64,000 bases of DNA from Winogradskyella sediminis (GCF_003387355.1 NZ_QUNH01000001.1:444023-508022), one strand, 5' to 3'; shown: positions 9,989-19,279, counted from the stretch's first letter. The notes: generated by a model from the sequence alone, not told the origin. Translations and numbers: made by a program.

Positions 9989-10273
9989 TAGAGGCTTTAT
10001 CTATTTTATGTGAACATGGACAAATAGTGCTCTATTAAAAGTAACAGCTATGCTTCTTAAATTTTAAGGCGTATATTTAGTTGCACTCAAATCTATAAAA
10101 TCAATGAAGTTGCAATGTATGGATAATGAAGCTTAAGCCGCAATCGTCTTAAGAGTGTACAAATTGCTGCTCACTAATTTTAAAGCATTGTTTGGACGTA
10201 GCCCTGTTGGTCTTAAATTTATAGATAAAGATAAACCAACCTACCCTAAACAAAATATGCTATTTAGGATACA

Positions 10274-10753
10274 TTACAACTGCATAGGTTTTGGTCGCAC
10301 TCCATGCTTACGCGTGTCTTCTTTAGTTAATATCTTAAAGCTTTCGGACTTAGGGAATTTATGAGCAAGATCTAATAAGGTTTCAGGTAAGCGGGTTAAT
10401 TTTCTAGCTTTTAAATCAATCCAGCCGCCTTGCATTTCACAATATGCTAAATTTTCGCCTTTGTGATTATAAAAATTATGTTCAAACATAAACAACATAC
10501 CATCCTCACTTAAACCAGAGACTTCAATGGTTACCGTAATTGGAGTCCCAAGAAAAGACTCTTTAAAGTAATACATGTGCTCATAAAACACTACCGGACC
10601 AACATTGAACTTCATTATCTCTGGCATAGTAAATCCTTTCTCAGTAAAGAAAGCCATCCTAGCATGACTCATAAAATTGGTATAAGCAGAATTAGCCAAA
10701 TGGCCATTAGCATCAACGTCACTCCAGCGAATTTCAAATTGTTTTTTGTACAT
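10274..10753 (-). CDS. Acyl-CoA thioesterase, 4HBT hot-dog fold
   Basis: A 159-residue hot-dog protein. The N-terminal segment FEIRWSDVDANGHLANSAYT carries the D-x-N/D-x-x-G-H-x-x-N signature of 4-hydroxybenzoyl-CoA thioesterase-like enzymes (YbgC type), with the catalytic Asp in that loop. It probably hydrolyses an acyl-CoA; the substrate is unknown. It is monocistronic and divergent from yicC. The 285 bp between the ArsC-like gene and this gene (9989-10273) hold only a short open frame that overlaps this gene antisense, which I do not accept. Confidence 0.85.
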   Translation of the reverse strand: MYKKQFEIRWSDVDANGHLANSAYTNFMSHARMAFFTEKGFTMPEIMKFNVGPVVFYEHMYYFKESFLGTPITVTIEVSGLSEDGMLFMFEHNFYNHKGENLAYCEMQGGWIDLKARKLTRLPETLLDLAHKFPKSESFKILTKEDTRKHGVRPKPMQL

Positions 10754-10842
10754 AAGTTTACTTTCGATTTAGAATTACAAAGTTATAAAAGTCTAATTAA
10801 GAACATGACGCTTTCTAAACTATTTAAAACCATTCAATTTTG

Positions 10843-10850
10843 TACCTTTG
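10843..10850 (+). promoter_or_regulatory. Putative -7 element (TACCTTTG) for the yicC-gmk-nadD run
   Basis: TACCTTTG matches the Bacteroidota -7 consensus TAnnTTTG and sits 24 bp before the yicC ATG at 10875. No clear TTTG -33 element is found at the ideal distance. The element overlaps the upstream extension of the yicC frame, supporting the shorter start. Confidence 0.5.
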
Positions 10851-10874
10851 CGCAACTTTAATTGTAATGTTTTA

Positions 10875-11732
10875 ATGATACAATCCATGACAGGTTATGG
10901 GAAATCTGTACTACAGCTCCCAACCAAAAAAATCTCAATAGAATTAAAATCTCTAAATAGTAAAAACTTAGATCTCAATGCTCGCATGCCTTCCATGTAC
11001 AGAGCCAAGGAGTTAGACATAAGAAAACTAATTGCTAAAAACCTCGTAAGAGGTAAAGTAGACTTTTCGCTATTTGTAGAAATTACAGGTGAGGATACAA
11101 GTTCTAAAATAAACAAAACGGTTGTAAAAGAATACATTAAACAACTTAAAGAGGTTGTAGATGGTGATGCTACAGAATTACTAAAAATGGCCATTCGTTT
11201 ACCAGATGCTGTAACTACAGAACGCGACGATATAGATGAAGAAGAATGGACTCTAATCAGTAAAGAAATTAACAATGCCATTGCTAATATTGTCATTTAT
11301 AGACAAGACGAGGGTGCCACGTTAAAGCAAGACTTTGAAGATAGAATTGCAACACTTAGACGTCTATTAGAAGAGGTTATCACTATGGATCCTGAGCGCA
11401 TTGATGGAGTTAGAGCGCGTTTAGAAAAAGGTATTGCGGATATTAAAGAGAAAGTAGATGAAAACCGTTTTGAACAAGAACTCGTCTATTATATTGAAAA
11501 ATTTGATATTACAGAAGAAAAAGTAAGACTAGAGAATCATTTAGATTATTTTATCAAAGCCTTAGATTCAGAAGACTCTAACGGAAAGAAATTAGGTTTT
11601 ATTTCTCAAGAAATTGGAAGAGAAATTAATACTATCGGCTCAAAATCTAATTATGCACCTATGCAAAAATTAGTCGTTCAGATGAAAGACGAGCTTGAAA
11701 AAATTAAAGAACAATTATTAAACGTACTCTAA
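10875..11732 (+). CDS. yicC: YicC/YloC-family endoribonuclease
   Basis: A 285-residue protein that starts with the family signature MIQSMTGYGK, which fixes the ATG at 10875 rather than the upstream TTG-like start. The N-terminal YicC-like domain (about 1-155) is followed by a DUF1732 C-terminal domain that includes the FISQEIGREINTIGSK motif. Family members are reported to be endoribonucleases involved in mRNA turnover. It is immediately followed by gmk, the usual YicC neighbourhood in many bacteria, which suggests an operon with gmk and nadD. Confidence 0.9.
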   Translation: MIQSMTGYGKSVLQLPTKKISIELKSLNSKNLDLNARMPSMYRAKELDIRKLIAKNLVRGKVDFSLFVEITGEDTSSKINKTVVKEYIKQLKEVVDGDATELLKMAIRLPDAVTTERDDIDEEEWTLISKEINNAIANIVIYRQDEGATLKQDFEDRIATLRRLLEEVITMDPERIDGVRARLEKGIADIKEKVDENRFEQELVYYIEKFDITEEKVRLENHLDYFIKALDSEDSNGKKLGFISQEIGREINTIGSKSNYAPMQKLVVQMKDELEKIKEQLLNVL

Positions 11733-11784
11733 ATTTGCTGACCGTTATAGTCGCAGTATACAGTAAAAAGTAAAACAATTTATT

Positions 11785-12375
11785 TTGTCAGAAATTAAAA
11801 ACGAAGTACAAGGCAAACTCATCGTATTTTCAGCACCTTCTGGATCTGGAAAAACAACTATAGTTCGTCATTTACTAAAACAGCCAGAACTCAATTTAGA
11901 ATTTTCTATTTCTGCAACCTCACGCGATAAACGTGGTAATGAAGTAAACGGAAAAGATTATTATTACTTGTCGCTTCAAGAGTTTAAAAACCGCATTAAA
12001 AACGATGAGTTTTTAGAATGGGAAGAAGTATACAGAGATAATTTTTACGGCACTTTAAAAACTGAAATCGAACGTATTTGGGCAAAAGGAAAGCATGTTA
12101 TTTTCGATATCGATGTCTCTGGCGGCTTACGTATAAAACGAAAATTCCCAGATCAGACCATCGCTATTTTTGTAAAACCACCAGATTTAAATGAACTGGT
12201 AAGACGGCTTAAAGAACGTGGTGAAGAGAGTGCAGAAAAAATTAGCATGCGTGTAGCGAAAGCACCTGCAGAATTAGCCACAGCCCCTTTATTTGATGAA
12301 ATTGTTATAAACTCTAATTTAGATGAAGCATTAGAGAACGCTTATAAATTAGTTTCAGACTTTATAAAAAAATAG
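11785..12375 (+). CDS. gmk: Guanylate kinase
   Basis: Phosphorylates GMP to GDP with ATP. The 196-residue product has the P-loop APSGSGKTT (about residues 17-25) and the GMP-binding region ISATSRDKRGNEVNGKDYYY. The reading frame can only start at a TTG (11785) because there is no in-frame ATG before the P-loop; TTG starts recur elsewhere in this window. It is the second gene of the yicC-gmk-nadD run and is separated from nadD by 30 bp. Confidence 0.93.
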   Translation: MSEIKNEVQGKLIVFSAPSGSGKTTIVRHLLKQPELNLEFSISATSRDKRGNEVNGKDYYYLSLQEFKNRIKNDEFLEWEEVYRDNFYGTLKTEIERIWAKGKHVIFDIDVSGGLRIKRKFPDQTIAIFVKPPDLNELVRRLKERGEESAEKISMRVAKAPAELATAPLFDEIVINSNLDEALENAYKLVSDFIKK

Positions 12376-12405
12376 ACTTGCCTTTGCAAAAATGGATAAA
12401 AGATA

Positions 12406-12984
12406 ATGAAGATAGGTTTATATTTCGGAACATTTAATCCCATTCATATTGGTCACTTAACTATTGCCAATCATTTAGCAGAACATAGCGATTTAGACCA
12501 GGTTTGGTTTGTAGTTACTCCGCTAAGCCCTTTTAAAAAGAAAAGCAGTCTACTAGACAATTACCACCGACTAGAAATGGTGCATTTAGCAACACAAGAT
12601 TATGATAATTTAAGACCAAGTGATATTGAATTTGGATTAAAACAGCCCAACTACACTATTGATACACTCACGTATCTTTTTGAGAAACATCCAAATTATG
12701 AGTTTGCTTTAATTATGGGAGAAGACAATTTAAAAAGTCTTCATAAATGGAAAAACTACGAGCTTATTTTAGAAAATCATAACATTTATGTTTACCCAAG
12801 ACTATCTAAAGGTACGATAGACACTCAATTTAATAATCATCCTAAAATTATAAAAGTTGATGCACCTATTATGGAACTGTCATCAACTTTTATTAGAAAT
12901 GAAATAAAAGACGGTAAAAATGTACGTCCGATGTTATCGGGAAATGTTTGGCAATTTATTGACGAAATGAATTTTTATAGGTAA
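12406..12984 (+). CDS. nadD: Nicotinate-nucleotide adenylyltransferase
   Basis: Transfers AMP from ATP to nicotinate mononucleotide in NAD biosynthesis. The 192-residue protein carries the nucleotidyltransferase signature GTFNPIHIGHL near the N terminus and the C-terminal ISSTxIR-type motif, here LSSTFIRNEI. It ends the yicC-gmk-nadD run; the palindrome starting 3 bp after its stop codon may end the transcript. Confidence 0.93.
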   Translation: MKIGLYFGTFNPIHIGHLTIANHLAEHSDLDQVWFVVTPLSPFKKKSSLLDNYHRLEMVHLATQDYDNLRPSDIEFGLKQPNYTIDTLTYLFEKHPNYEFALIMGEDNLKSLHKWKNYELILENHNIYVYPRLSKGTIDTQFNNHPKIIKVDAPIMELSSTFIRNEIKDGKNVRPMLSGNVWQFIDEMNFYR

Positions 12985-12987
12985 CAC

Positions 12988-13007
12988 ATTCCTGCGAAGG
13001 CAGGAAT
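12988..13007. repeat. Short palindromic repeat (ATTCCTGC-GAAG-GCAGGAAT)
   Basis: An 8-bp perfect stem with a four-base loop, placed directly after the nadD stop codon. The sequence resembles short mobile palindromes scattered in flavobacterial genomes and is related to the units at 13110 and 17411. It may serve as a 3'-end hairpin. Confidence 0.75.
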
Positions 13008-13109
13008 CTCATGAAGAAAACCCTATATTCTTAAAGTTTAAACATAATCTGTCTCAAACTTTTTGAAAGCAGTAGTCTAAACATTTAAAATTCTGTAATA
13101 ATTTATGGG

Positions 13110-13129
13110 ATTCCCGTTTTCACGGGAAT
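13110..13129. repeat. Short palindromic repeat (ATTCCCGT-TTTC-ACGGGAAT)
   Basis: An 8-bp perfect stem with a four-base loop, directly abutting the yraN stop codon. It shares the ATTCC...GGAAT frame with 12988-13007. The two copies sit at the 3' ends of the convergent genes nadD and yraN. Nothing else is visible in the roughly 100 bp between them. Confidence 0.75.
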
Positions 13130-13489
13130 TTAAAAATGATAAAAAGCATCTTCATAATGTGTCAATTGTTCCGTGGTTTTATTCTTTAATACTGCAACAA
13201 TATCAAAACGTGTTTCTAATTCTATATCATGTTCAAGAATAAAAGCATCCATCGCTTTTACCAATAATTTTATTTTGCTTGGAGTTACAAATTCTTGCGG
13301 ATCACCAAAAAAATCAGAATTTCGTGTTTTGACTTCAACACAAATCATGGTATTATTATGCTTGGCAATAATATCGATTTCTGCTTTTTGAAACACGTAA
13401 TTACGAACCACGATTTCATAGCCTTTTTTTAACAGCAATTCTGTGGCGAGTTGCTCACCTAATTGACCAAGTTCGTTGTGTTGTGCCAA
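13130..13489 (-). CDS. yraN: YraN / UPF0102 nuclease-fold protein
   Basis: A 119-residue member of the UPF0102 family. The GQLGEQLATELLLKKGYEIVVRN start, EIDIIAKHNNTMICVEVKTR core (the E-I-D ... E-V-K signature of a restriction-endonuclease-like fold) and the C-terminal RFDIVAV strand are all present. Its function is unsettled; a DNA-processing role has been suggested for the family. The start is a TTG at 13489, fixed by the family's N terminus (MAQHNELGQLGE). Confidence 0.9.
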   Translation of the reverse strand: MAQHNELGQLGEQLATELLLKKGYEIVVRNYVFQKAEIDIIAKHNNTMICVEVKTRNSDFFGDPQEFVTPSKIKLLVKAMDAFILEHDIELETRFDIVAVLKNKTTEQLTHYEDAFYHF

Positions 13490-13503
13490 AGTTTAGTGTT
13501 TAG

Positions 13504-13914
13504 TTAAAACTTATCTGATAATTTTAAAATCTGATTCAAAAAGCTTAATAGAGTTGTTGAATTTTTTGTAAAGTTAAAAAAATCGAAAATGGGTTGTGGT
13601 AATTCACGTTTCAATTCATCAGTTTCCTCCTTAGTCACATTTTCAAAAGACTTTAGCCAACTTTCAAAATAATCTACCCCTTCATATGTCAATTCGTTTG
13701 CATACCTATCCACAAATTTTTTGTTAATAAATAGATATCTTATAGAATCACGAAAGAGTTCATTATTAAAGTCAGAACCATACAATTCCATTATGGGTTT
13801 CTTTATATCATCAACGCGCTTCATTGCTCTACCTTCACTTTCAATATACAATTTAAACAGGATTAAATGTCGCATCAATTCATTGGCCTCTAGAATATTT
13901 AAAGCTTTACTCAT
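13504..13914 (-). CDS. Hypothetical protein, helical, 136 aa
   Basis: I do not recognise a family. The product is predicted to be mostly helical and charged, with no signal peptide or membrane segment. The middle has a winged-helix-like pattern (IRYLFINKKFVDRYANELTYEGVDYFESW), suggesting but not proving a small DNA-binding or adaptor protein. It lies 14 bp upstream of yraN and 6 bp downstream of the LD-carboxypeptidase gene on the same strand, so it is probably co-transcribed with both. Confidence 0.6.
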   Translation of the reverse strand: MSKALNILEANELMRHLILFKLYIESEGRAMKRVDDIKKPIMELYGSDFNNELFRDSIRYLFINKKFVDRYANELTYEGVDYFESWLKSFENVTKEETDELKRELPQPIFDFFNFTKNSTTLLSFLNQILKLSDKF

Positions 13915-13920
13915 ACGATT

Positions 13921-14946
13921 TTAATTTTTAAATTTTAAAGTCGACTGCCCTTTGCCAACCTTTAACTCCACCTTACGCCCCAAAACCAAAGCACGGTTAT
14001 CTTTTTCATGACCCGCAGGCATATGAAATGCAATTGGAAAATCATAATCCGACAATGCATCTAAAATTAATTGTTCTATAGAGCTTCCCCAAAGGGTTGT
14101 GTTTTTTCGTAATTTAGACATATCTCCAACAACCAATCCATTTAAATTATCAAAATAGCCAGCACGTTTCATACTCTGCAACATCCGATCTATATGATAC
14201 TTATACTCACCAATTTCTTCTATAAACAAAATTTTACCACTGGTATCCAAACTTTCTTTAGAACCCAGCATGGTATGTAAAATGGTAAGGTTACCTCCAA
14301 TTAAAGCTCCTGAAGTTTCCCCTACTCTATTGTAATCCGATCCTTTTAAAGTATAGTTAAATGGATTTCCAAATAAAGCCGCTTTAAACGTTTCTACAGT
14401 TTCCGAAATCTTAGACAGATCGTTAGTTAAACTTACACACATTAAGGCATGCAAAGACTGAATTCCTTCATTATGCAATTGATTGTGCAACGCTGTAATA
14501 TCAGAATAGCCGATAACCCATTTTGGGTTTTTCTTAAATGTAGTATAATCTAACTTATCTAAAATTCTAACAGTACCATAGCCACCACGAGCACACCAAA
14601 TGGCACTTATTTTAGGATCGTCCATAGCTTTTTGTAAATCTTCACAGCGCTCGTCGTCAGTACCAGCAAAATGATGTCCTTGTTTAAACACATTTTTACC
14701 AATAACGGCATGTAAACCCCAACTTTTTAAAAGCGCTACCGCTTGCTGAACTTCCCCTTCTCTACTTTTTAAAATCCCAGAAGGAGCTACAATGGCCACT
14801 GTATCTCCTTTTTTCAAATATGGTGGCTGAATGCATTCTGAAGTCATTTTCTTAGCTAAATGGGTTTCTAGTTGTGCGTTAACGTCGGTATTCATAATCA
14901 TTATGCAAAGTAATATGAGATATGACACGTACCTTTTAAAAATCAT
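13921..14946 (-). CDS. LD-carboxypeptidase, peptidase family S66
   Basis: Serine LD-carboxypeptidase that trims the L-Lys/DAP-D-Ala bond of recycled murein tetrapeptides. The body begins PPYLKKGDTVAIVAPSG and includes CARGGYGTVRILD and VIGYSDITALHNQLH, where the Ser of GYSD is the family nucleophile. It carries a signal peptide (MIFKRYVSYLILLCIMIMN), so it would act in the periplasm, whereas the E. coli enzyme is cytoplasmic. I place the start at 14946 because the longer start (14988) puts 14 extra residues in front of the signal peptide. Confidence 0.87.
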   Translation of the reverse strand: MIFKRYVSYLILLCIMIMNTDVNAQLETHLAKKMTSECIQPPYLKKGDTVAIVAPSGILKSREGEVQQAVALLKSWGLHAVIGKNVFKQGHHFAGTDDERCEDLQKAMDDPKISAIWCARGGYGTVRILDKLDYTTFKKNPKWVIGYSDITALHNQLHNEGIQSLHALMCVSLTNDLSKISETVETFKAALFGNPFNYTLKGSDYNRVGETSGALIGGNLTILHTMLGSKESLDTSGKILFIEEIGEYKYHIDRMLQSMKRAGYFDNLNGLVVGDMSKLRKNTTLWGSSIEQLILDALSDYDFPIAFHMPAGHEKDNRALVLGRKVELKVGKGQSTLKFKN

Positions 14947-15066
14947 AATATAGTTTTTGTAAATATAAAAAGGAAATATGGAAGCCAATGAAATTAACTA
15001 GCGAATAACACTTATGAAAATCCATCGAGACATCGTCCTGTTTCATCTTTAATAAGATTAAGACAT

Positions 15067-15104
15067 AAAAAAAAGATGGTCTTAAAAATAAGACCATCTT
15101 TTTT
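15067..15104 (-). terminator. Intrinsic terminator
   Basis: A perfect inverted repeat with AGATGGTCTTA (15074-15084) on the left, a four-base A loop, and TAAGACCATCT (15089-15099) on the right, flanked by A and T runs. It lies 22 bp beyond the stop of the lipoprotein gene 15126-15725 on the - strand. Confidence 0.92.
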
Positions 15105-15125
15105 ATAAACTAGCAGATAAACCTA

Positions 15126-15725
15126 TTAATTAAATAACGCTTTAGTTTTAACTGCATTAGATGTTGCTGGTCTACCTAAATCAGAAGAATAGTCAACAGA
15201 GACTAAAGAACCTGTATAATACCCTGAAAATGATGTTCCGTTTGATACCGTTCCTTCAAATTCAAACTCGTAAGAAGAACCATCATCTAAAACGGTAAAC
15301 GTTCCAGAATTAATATCAAAGTAATTATAATCATCATCAAATGTAGCATCAATAATTACCTCAGCATAAGTATAGGTTCCCGCTTCAGTATTATTTCCAA
15401 AGACATAAACTCCCTCTTCCAAATCCTGTGAGTTTGATGTATATAATTCAAAATACACTCCAGAAAATGTATCATTAGTAGGTATCGTTTCTCCATTTAC
15501 AGTTCTTAATCCTGAGTCCACTAACGAAATATCAAAATTATATATTCCATCAAAATATTCGCCGTAATCTGCGATTACTCCTGATTTTAATTGATATTCT
15601 GTTTCTCCATAGATTAATACACCTGAACCTGTGTTAGATCCTCCGTCACCATCGTCATCATTTCCACAAGAAAAAGACACGAGACCAATTGATACTAATA
15701 AAAAAAGTAATTTTAAATTCTTCAT
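15126..15725 (-). CDS. Hypothetical lipoprotein, 199 aa
   Basis: Not a family I can name. It has a type II signal peptide with lipobox SFSC (Cys about residue 20) followed by the acidic, glycine-rich stretch GNDDDGDGGSNTGSG. That pattern resembles the S-D-E-rich export signal that directs Bacteroidota lipoproteins to the cell surface. The mature part is beta-rich, with repeated EFEF/YTGSL-type strands. A single-gene unit closed by the terminator at 15067-15104. Confidence 0.65.
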   Translation of the reverse strand: MKNLKLLFLLVSIGLVSFSCGNDDDGDGGSNTGSGVLIYGETEYQLKSGVIADYGEYFDGIYNFDISLVDSGLRTVNGETIPTNDTFSGVYFELYTSNSQDLEEGVYVFGNNTEAGTYTYAEVIIDATFDDDYNYFDINSGTFTVLDDGSSYEFEFEGTVSNGTSFSGYYTGSLVSVDYSSDLGRPATSNAVKTKALFN

Positions 15726-15846
15726 TTTAATAAATTTGTTTGATTAAGCTCTAAATGTAAATTAAATTATTTTCCTACTAAAAAAATGTTAAAATTTTTC
15801 GATGAAGCGATTCTACATTTCATTATAATACACACTACAAAATGCT

Positions 15847-15854
15847 TACTTTTG
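15847..15854 (+). promoter_or_regulatory. Putative -7 element (TACTTTTG) upstream of metG
   Basis: TACTTTTG fits TAnnTTTG and ends 22 bp before the metG ATG. A -33 TTTG at the canonical spacing is not evident, so this is a moderate-confidence promoter. Confidence 0.5.
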
Positions 15855-15876
15855 TAGATTCAAAAAACTAATACAC

Positions 15877-17937
15877 ATGTCTAAAAGATATACCATAACC
15901 GCAGCATTACCATATACTAATGGACCAATTCATATTGGTCACTTGGCAGGTGTTTATGTGCCTGCAGATATTTATGCTAGATATTTAAGATTAACCGGAA
16001 ATGATGTTGCCTTTATATGTGGAAGTGACGAGCATGGTGTGCCCATTACTATTAAAGCCAAAAAAGAAGGAGTCACTCCACAAGATATTGTAGATAAATA
16101 CCATGCCATCATTAAACAATCTTTTGTGGACTTTGGTATTTCACTAGACAACTATTCGCGTACGACGGCCAAAATTCATCACGATACCGCTCAAGAGTTC
16201 TTTAAAACACTTTACGACAAAAACGAGTTTGTAGAAGAAGTCACAGAACAATTATACGATGAAGAAGCAAATCAGTTTTTAGCCGATCGTTTTGTAACCG
16301 GAACCTGCCCAAAATGTGGAAATGAGGAAGCCTATGGTGACCAATGTGAAAGCTGCGGAACAAGCTTAAATGCCACGGATTTAATTAATCCTAAATCGGC
16401 GATAACTGGTAATGTACCGACCTTAAAAGAAACTAAACACTGGTTTTTACCACTAAATAAGCATGAAGAATTTTTACGTGAGTGGATTTTAAAAGGTCAT
16501 AAAAAAGATTGGAAGCCTAATGTTTACGGTCAAGTAAAATCTTGGATAGATGATGGTTTGCGTCCACGTGCCGTAACTAGAGATTTAGATTGGGGAATTC
16601 CGGTGCCTGTAGAAGGTGGAGAAGGTAAAGTACTTTACGTATGGTTTGATGCACCCATTGGTTACATTTCAGCAACCAAAGAATGGGCTGAACGCGAAGG
16701 TAAAAATTGGGAAGATTACTGGAAAGACGAAGATACTAAACTCGTGCACTTTATAGGAAAAGACAATATTGTTTTTCACTGTATTATTTTCCCTTCGATG
16801 TTAAAAGCTGAAGGCTCTTATATTTTACCAGAAAATGTACCTGCCAATGAGTTTTTAAATTTAGAGGGACAGAAATTATCGACTTCTAAAAACTGGGCCG
16901 TTTGGTTACCCGATTATTTAATCGATTTCCCAAATCAGCAAGATGTATTGCGATATGCTCTAACAGCTAATGCACCAGAAACGAAGGATAACGATTTTAC
17001 TTGGAAAGATTTTCAAGCCAGAAATAATAATGAATTGGTAGCCATCTTCGGAAACTTCATCAATCGTGTAGTGGTTTTAACCAACAAATATTACAACGGC
17101 ATTATTCCTGAACCTTCAGATTACAGTGCTATTGACCAAGAAATTTTAGCCGCTGTAAAAGCCTATCCTGCTGTAATTTCTAGTTCTATAGAACGTTACC
17201 GTTTTAGAGAAGCGAGCCAAGAACTTATGAACTTAGCACGATTAGGAAACAAATACTTAGCAGACGAAGAACCTTGGAAAACTGTAAAAACCGACGAAGC
17301 ACGTACTAAAACCGTGATGTTTGTGGCTTTACAAATCGCTTCGGCACTTGCTGTGTTGTCAGAGCCGTTTTTACCGTTTACGTCTAATAAATTAAAATCA
17401 ATTCTTTGTCATTCCGCACTTGATGCGGAATCTACTTGGGATGATATCAGCTCTAAAGAGTTACTGCTACCTGCCAACCACAAAATCGGAAAAGCAGATT
17501 TACTATTCTCTAAAATTGAAGATGCACAAATTGAAGCCCAGTTAGAGAAGCTTATTGCAAGTAAAAAAGCAAATGAAGCGGCTAATAAAGCCGTTGAGCC
17601 TCAAAAAGAAGAAATCACTTTTGAAGATTTCACCAAATTAGACTTGCGTGTTGGTACCATTATTGAAGCTGAAAAAATGCCTAAAACTAAAAAGCTTTTG
17701 GTCTTAAAAGTAGATACTGGTATAGATACACGCACCATTGTATCTGGTATTGCAGAAAGCTTTAAACCAGAAGAAGTAATCGGCAAACGCGTCACCGTTT
17801 TAGTAAACCTAGCTCCACGAAAATTAAGAGGAGTAGAGAGTCAAGGTATGATTTTAATGACTGAAGACCAAGGTGGAAATTTAGTATTTGTTAATCCGGA
17901 TAAAGACAATGTAAGCAACGGGCTTCAAATTAGTTAA
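15877..17937 (+). CDS. metG: Methionyl-tRNA synthetase with C-terminal tRNA-binding domain
   Basis: Charges tRNA-Met. The 686-residue protein has the class I motifs PIHIGHL (HIGH at about 19-22) and KLSTS (333-337), a zinc knuckle with two Cys pairs (CPKCG and CESCG, about 144-160), and a C-terminal EMAP/Arc1-type tRNA-binding domain from about residue 581 ([16 protein letters not shown]). Unusually, residues 511-519 (CHSALDAES), between the anticodon-binding domain and the linker, are encoded by an in-frame palindromic repeat at 17411-17431. The frame is intact, so the enzyme should be functional. Confidence 0.96.
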   Translation: MSKRYTITAALPYTNGPIHIGHLAGVYVPADIYARYLRLTGNDVAFICGSDEHGVPITIKAKKEGVTPQDIVDKYHAIIKQSFVDFGISLDNYSRTTAKIHHDTAQEFFKTLYDKNEFVEEVTEQLYDEEANQFLADRFVTGTCPKCGNEEAYGDQCESCGTSLNATDLINPKSAITGNVPTLKETKHWFLPLNKHEEFLREWILKGHKKDWKPNVYGQVKSWIDDGLRPRAVTRDLDWGIPVPVEGGEGKVLYVWFDAPIGYISATKEWAEREGKNWEDYWKDEDTKLVHFIGKDNIVFHCIIFPSMLKAEGSYILPENVPANEFLNLEGQKLSTSKNWAVWLPDYLIDFPNQQDVLRYALTANAPETKDNDFTWKDFQARNNNELVAIFGNFINRVVVLTNKYYNGIIPEPSDYSAIDQEILAAVKAYPAVISSSIERYRFREASQELMNLARLGNKYLADEEPWKTVKTDEARTKTVMFVALQIASALAVLSEPFLPFTSNKLKSILCHSALDAESTWDDISSKELLLPANHKIGKADLLFSKIEDAQIEAQLEKLIASKKANEAANKAVEPQKEEITFEDFTKLDLRVGTIIEAEKMPKTKKLLVLKVDTGIDTRTIVSGIAESFKPEEVIGKRVTVLVNLAPRKLRGVESQGMILMTEDQGGNLVFVNPDKDNVSNGLQIS
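17411..17431. repeat. Palindromic repeat inserted in frame in metG
   Basis: ATTCCGCA-CTTGA-TGCGGAAT, an 8-bp perfect stem with a 5-base loop, lies inside metG and is read as part of CHSALDAES. It shares its outer bases with the intergenic palindromes at 12988 and 13110, indicating one class of small mobile repeat. Confidence 0.8.
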
Positions 17938-17956
17938 CCCTTCATTAACGTTATAG

Positions 17957-17993
17957 AAAAAGAGGTTTTACAGATAGTGAAACCTCTTTTTTT
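17957..17993 (+). terminator. Intrinsic terminator after metG
   Basis: AAAAAGAGGTTT (17957-17968) pairs with AAACCTCTTTTT (17980-17991), followed by more T. It begins about 20 bp after the metG stop codon. Confidence 0.92.
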
Positions 17994-18094
17994 AGATTTA
18001 TAGTTTTGCTATTGCATCAATATTTTTTTCATTTCAAGTAATCCTCACCTTGCTCTTTAGCTAATTTTGAAAAGAATCAATATAGCAAGAGACA

Positions 18095-18565
18095 ATGAAA
18101 AAATTAGCGATACTATGTCTTACCTTTTGTTTTTTAGCTTGCGGTAGTTCAAAAACAGTCCGCGAATCTAAAAAAACAATAAAAGGAAATTGGACATTAA
18201 CTACGGTAGAATCTTCAGCCATTGGCGATCTAAAAATATCACTACTCAACGATGCAGAAGCGTCGTGTTTTAAAAATAGTTCTTGGCAGTTTATTCCAAA
18301 TAACAATACCGGAATTTACAGTTTATCTGGGATGAATTGCAATACAGACCAACGTTATTTCACATTTACCATAGATGAAATTAATGAAGATACGGGTTTG
18401 TATAACTTCCTATTAAAACCAACGGATGCCAAAGGAAAATCTGAAACCAATTCTGGATTTCGATTACAATTAACATCACTTTCTGAAACTGCCATGCAAT
18501 GGCAACAGGTAGTGACATTAGATGGAAAGCCCATCACCATTTCTATGAACTTTTCAAAATATTAA
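18095..18565 (+). CDS. Lipocalin-like lipoprotein
   Basis: A 156-residue lipoprotein with lipobox FLAC (MKKLAILCLTFCFLACGSS). The mature domain opens with IKGNWTLTTVES, the GxW strand of lipocalin-like (DUF4923/lipocalin_4-type) folds, and consists of alternating strands. It is followed after 3 bp by the OmpA-family lipoprotein gene, with which it is probably co-transcribed; this pairing suggests an envelope role. No specific ligand can be inferred. Confidence 0.72.
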   Translation: MKKLAILCLTFCFLACGSSKTVRESKKTIKGNWTLTTVESSAIGDLKISLLNDAEASCFKNSSWQFIPNNNTGIYSLSGMNCNTDQRYFTFTIDEINEDTGLYNFLLKPTDAKGKSETNSGFRLQLTSLSETAMQWQQVVTLDGKPITISMNFSKY

Positions 18566-18568
18566 ATT

Positions 18569-19279
18569 ATGAAACTATTACATTATAAAACAAATTTAGT
18601 CATAACCCTATCATTACTTTTAGTTTTGATGACAAGTTGCAAAGCTGTAGACAATGCCAACAACAAACAAAAAGGAGGAGTAATTGGTACTGCTGGTGGT
18701 GCACTTTTAGGTGCCATTATCGGTAATAACGTTGGCGATGGCAACAACAGTGAGCTAGGTGCCGTCATTGGAGGCGTTGTTGGAGGTACCACCGGAGTAT
18801 TAATTGGAAAAAAAATGGATAAACAAGCTCAGGAAATTGAACAAGAAATCCCAGGAGCATCCGTAGAACGTGTTGATAATGGTATTGTGCTTACTTTCGA
18901 TGAACAAAGTGGCGTCTATTTTGACACCGAAAAATATAATATCAATGCCAAATCTCAAGAAACATTAAACAAGCTTGCTAGCGTATTTTCAGAATATCCA
19001 GAGACTAATATTTTAGTTGTAGGGCATACCGACAGCTCTGGTAACGATGCTTACAATATGACCTTATCTAAAAACAGAGCACAAGCCGTTACCAATTACT
19101 TAACAGGAAAAGGTTTAAATAGTAGCAGATTTACTACCAAATGGTTTGGCGAAGAAAAACCTATGTATGATAATTCTACAGCTGAAGGACGTTCTAAAAA
19201 CAGACGTGTTAATATAGCCATTGTACCTAATGAAACTATGGTAGAAAATGCAGAAAAAGAAGCTGAGACAACTGAATAA
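18569..19279 (+). CDS. OmpA-family lipoprotein with glycine-zipper segment
   Basis: A 236-residue lipoprotein (lipobox MTSC) with a glycine-zipper region of two hydrophobic Gly-rich stretches (about 35-80, e.g. GTAGGALLGAIIGN), and then an OmpA C-terminal peptidoglycan-binding domain (about 110-220). The latter shows the motif VVGHTDSSGNDAYNMTLS, and R217-type basic residues in GRSKNRRVNIAI. It should anchor the outer membrane to peptidoglycan. The gene is followed by a hairpin that also lies against the next gene's start codon. Confidence 0.9.
   Translation: MKLLHYKTNLVITLSLLLVLMTSCKAVDNANNKQKGGVIGTAGGALLGAIIGNNVGDGNNSELGAVIGGVVGGTTGVLIGKKMDKQAQEIEQEIPGASVERVDNGIVLTFDEQSGVYFDTEKYNINAKSQETLNKLASVFSEYPETNILVVGHTDSSGNDAYNMTLSKNRAQAVTNYLTGKGLNSSRFTTKWFGEEKPMYDNSTAEGRSKNRRVNIAIVPNETMVENAEKEAETTE

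Noticed and set aside
9989..10273. A small RNA or riboswitch in the intergenic gap
   Set aside because: No conserved riboswitch motif, stable hairpin or promoter could be recognised.
10155..10364. A 69-codon + strand frame between the ArsC-like and thioesterase genes
   Set aside because: Most of it overlaps the thioesterase gene antisense, the start is not an ATG with a plausible leader, and the protein resembles nothing coherent.
17601..17795. Antisense frame within metG
   Set aside because: It is a by-product of the sense coding pattern, without supporting motifs.
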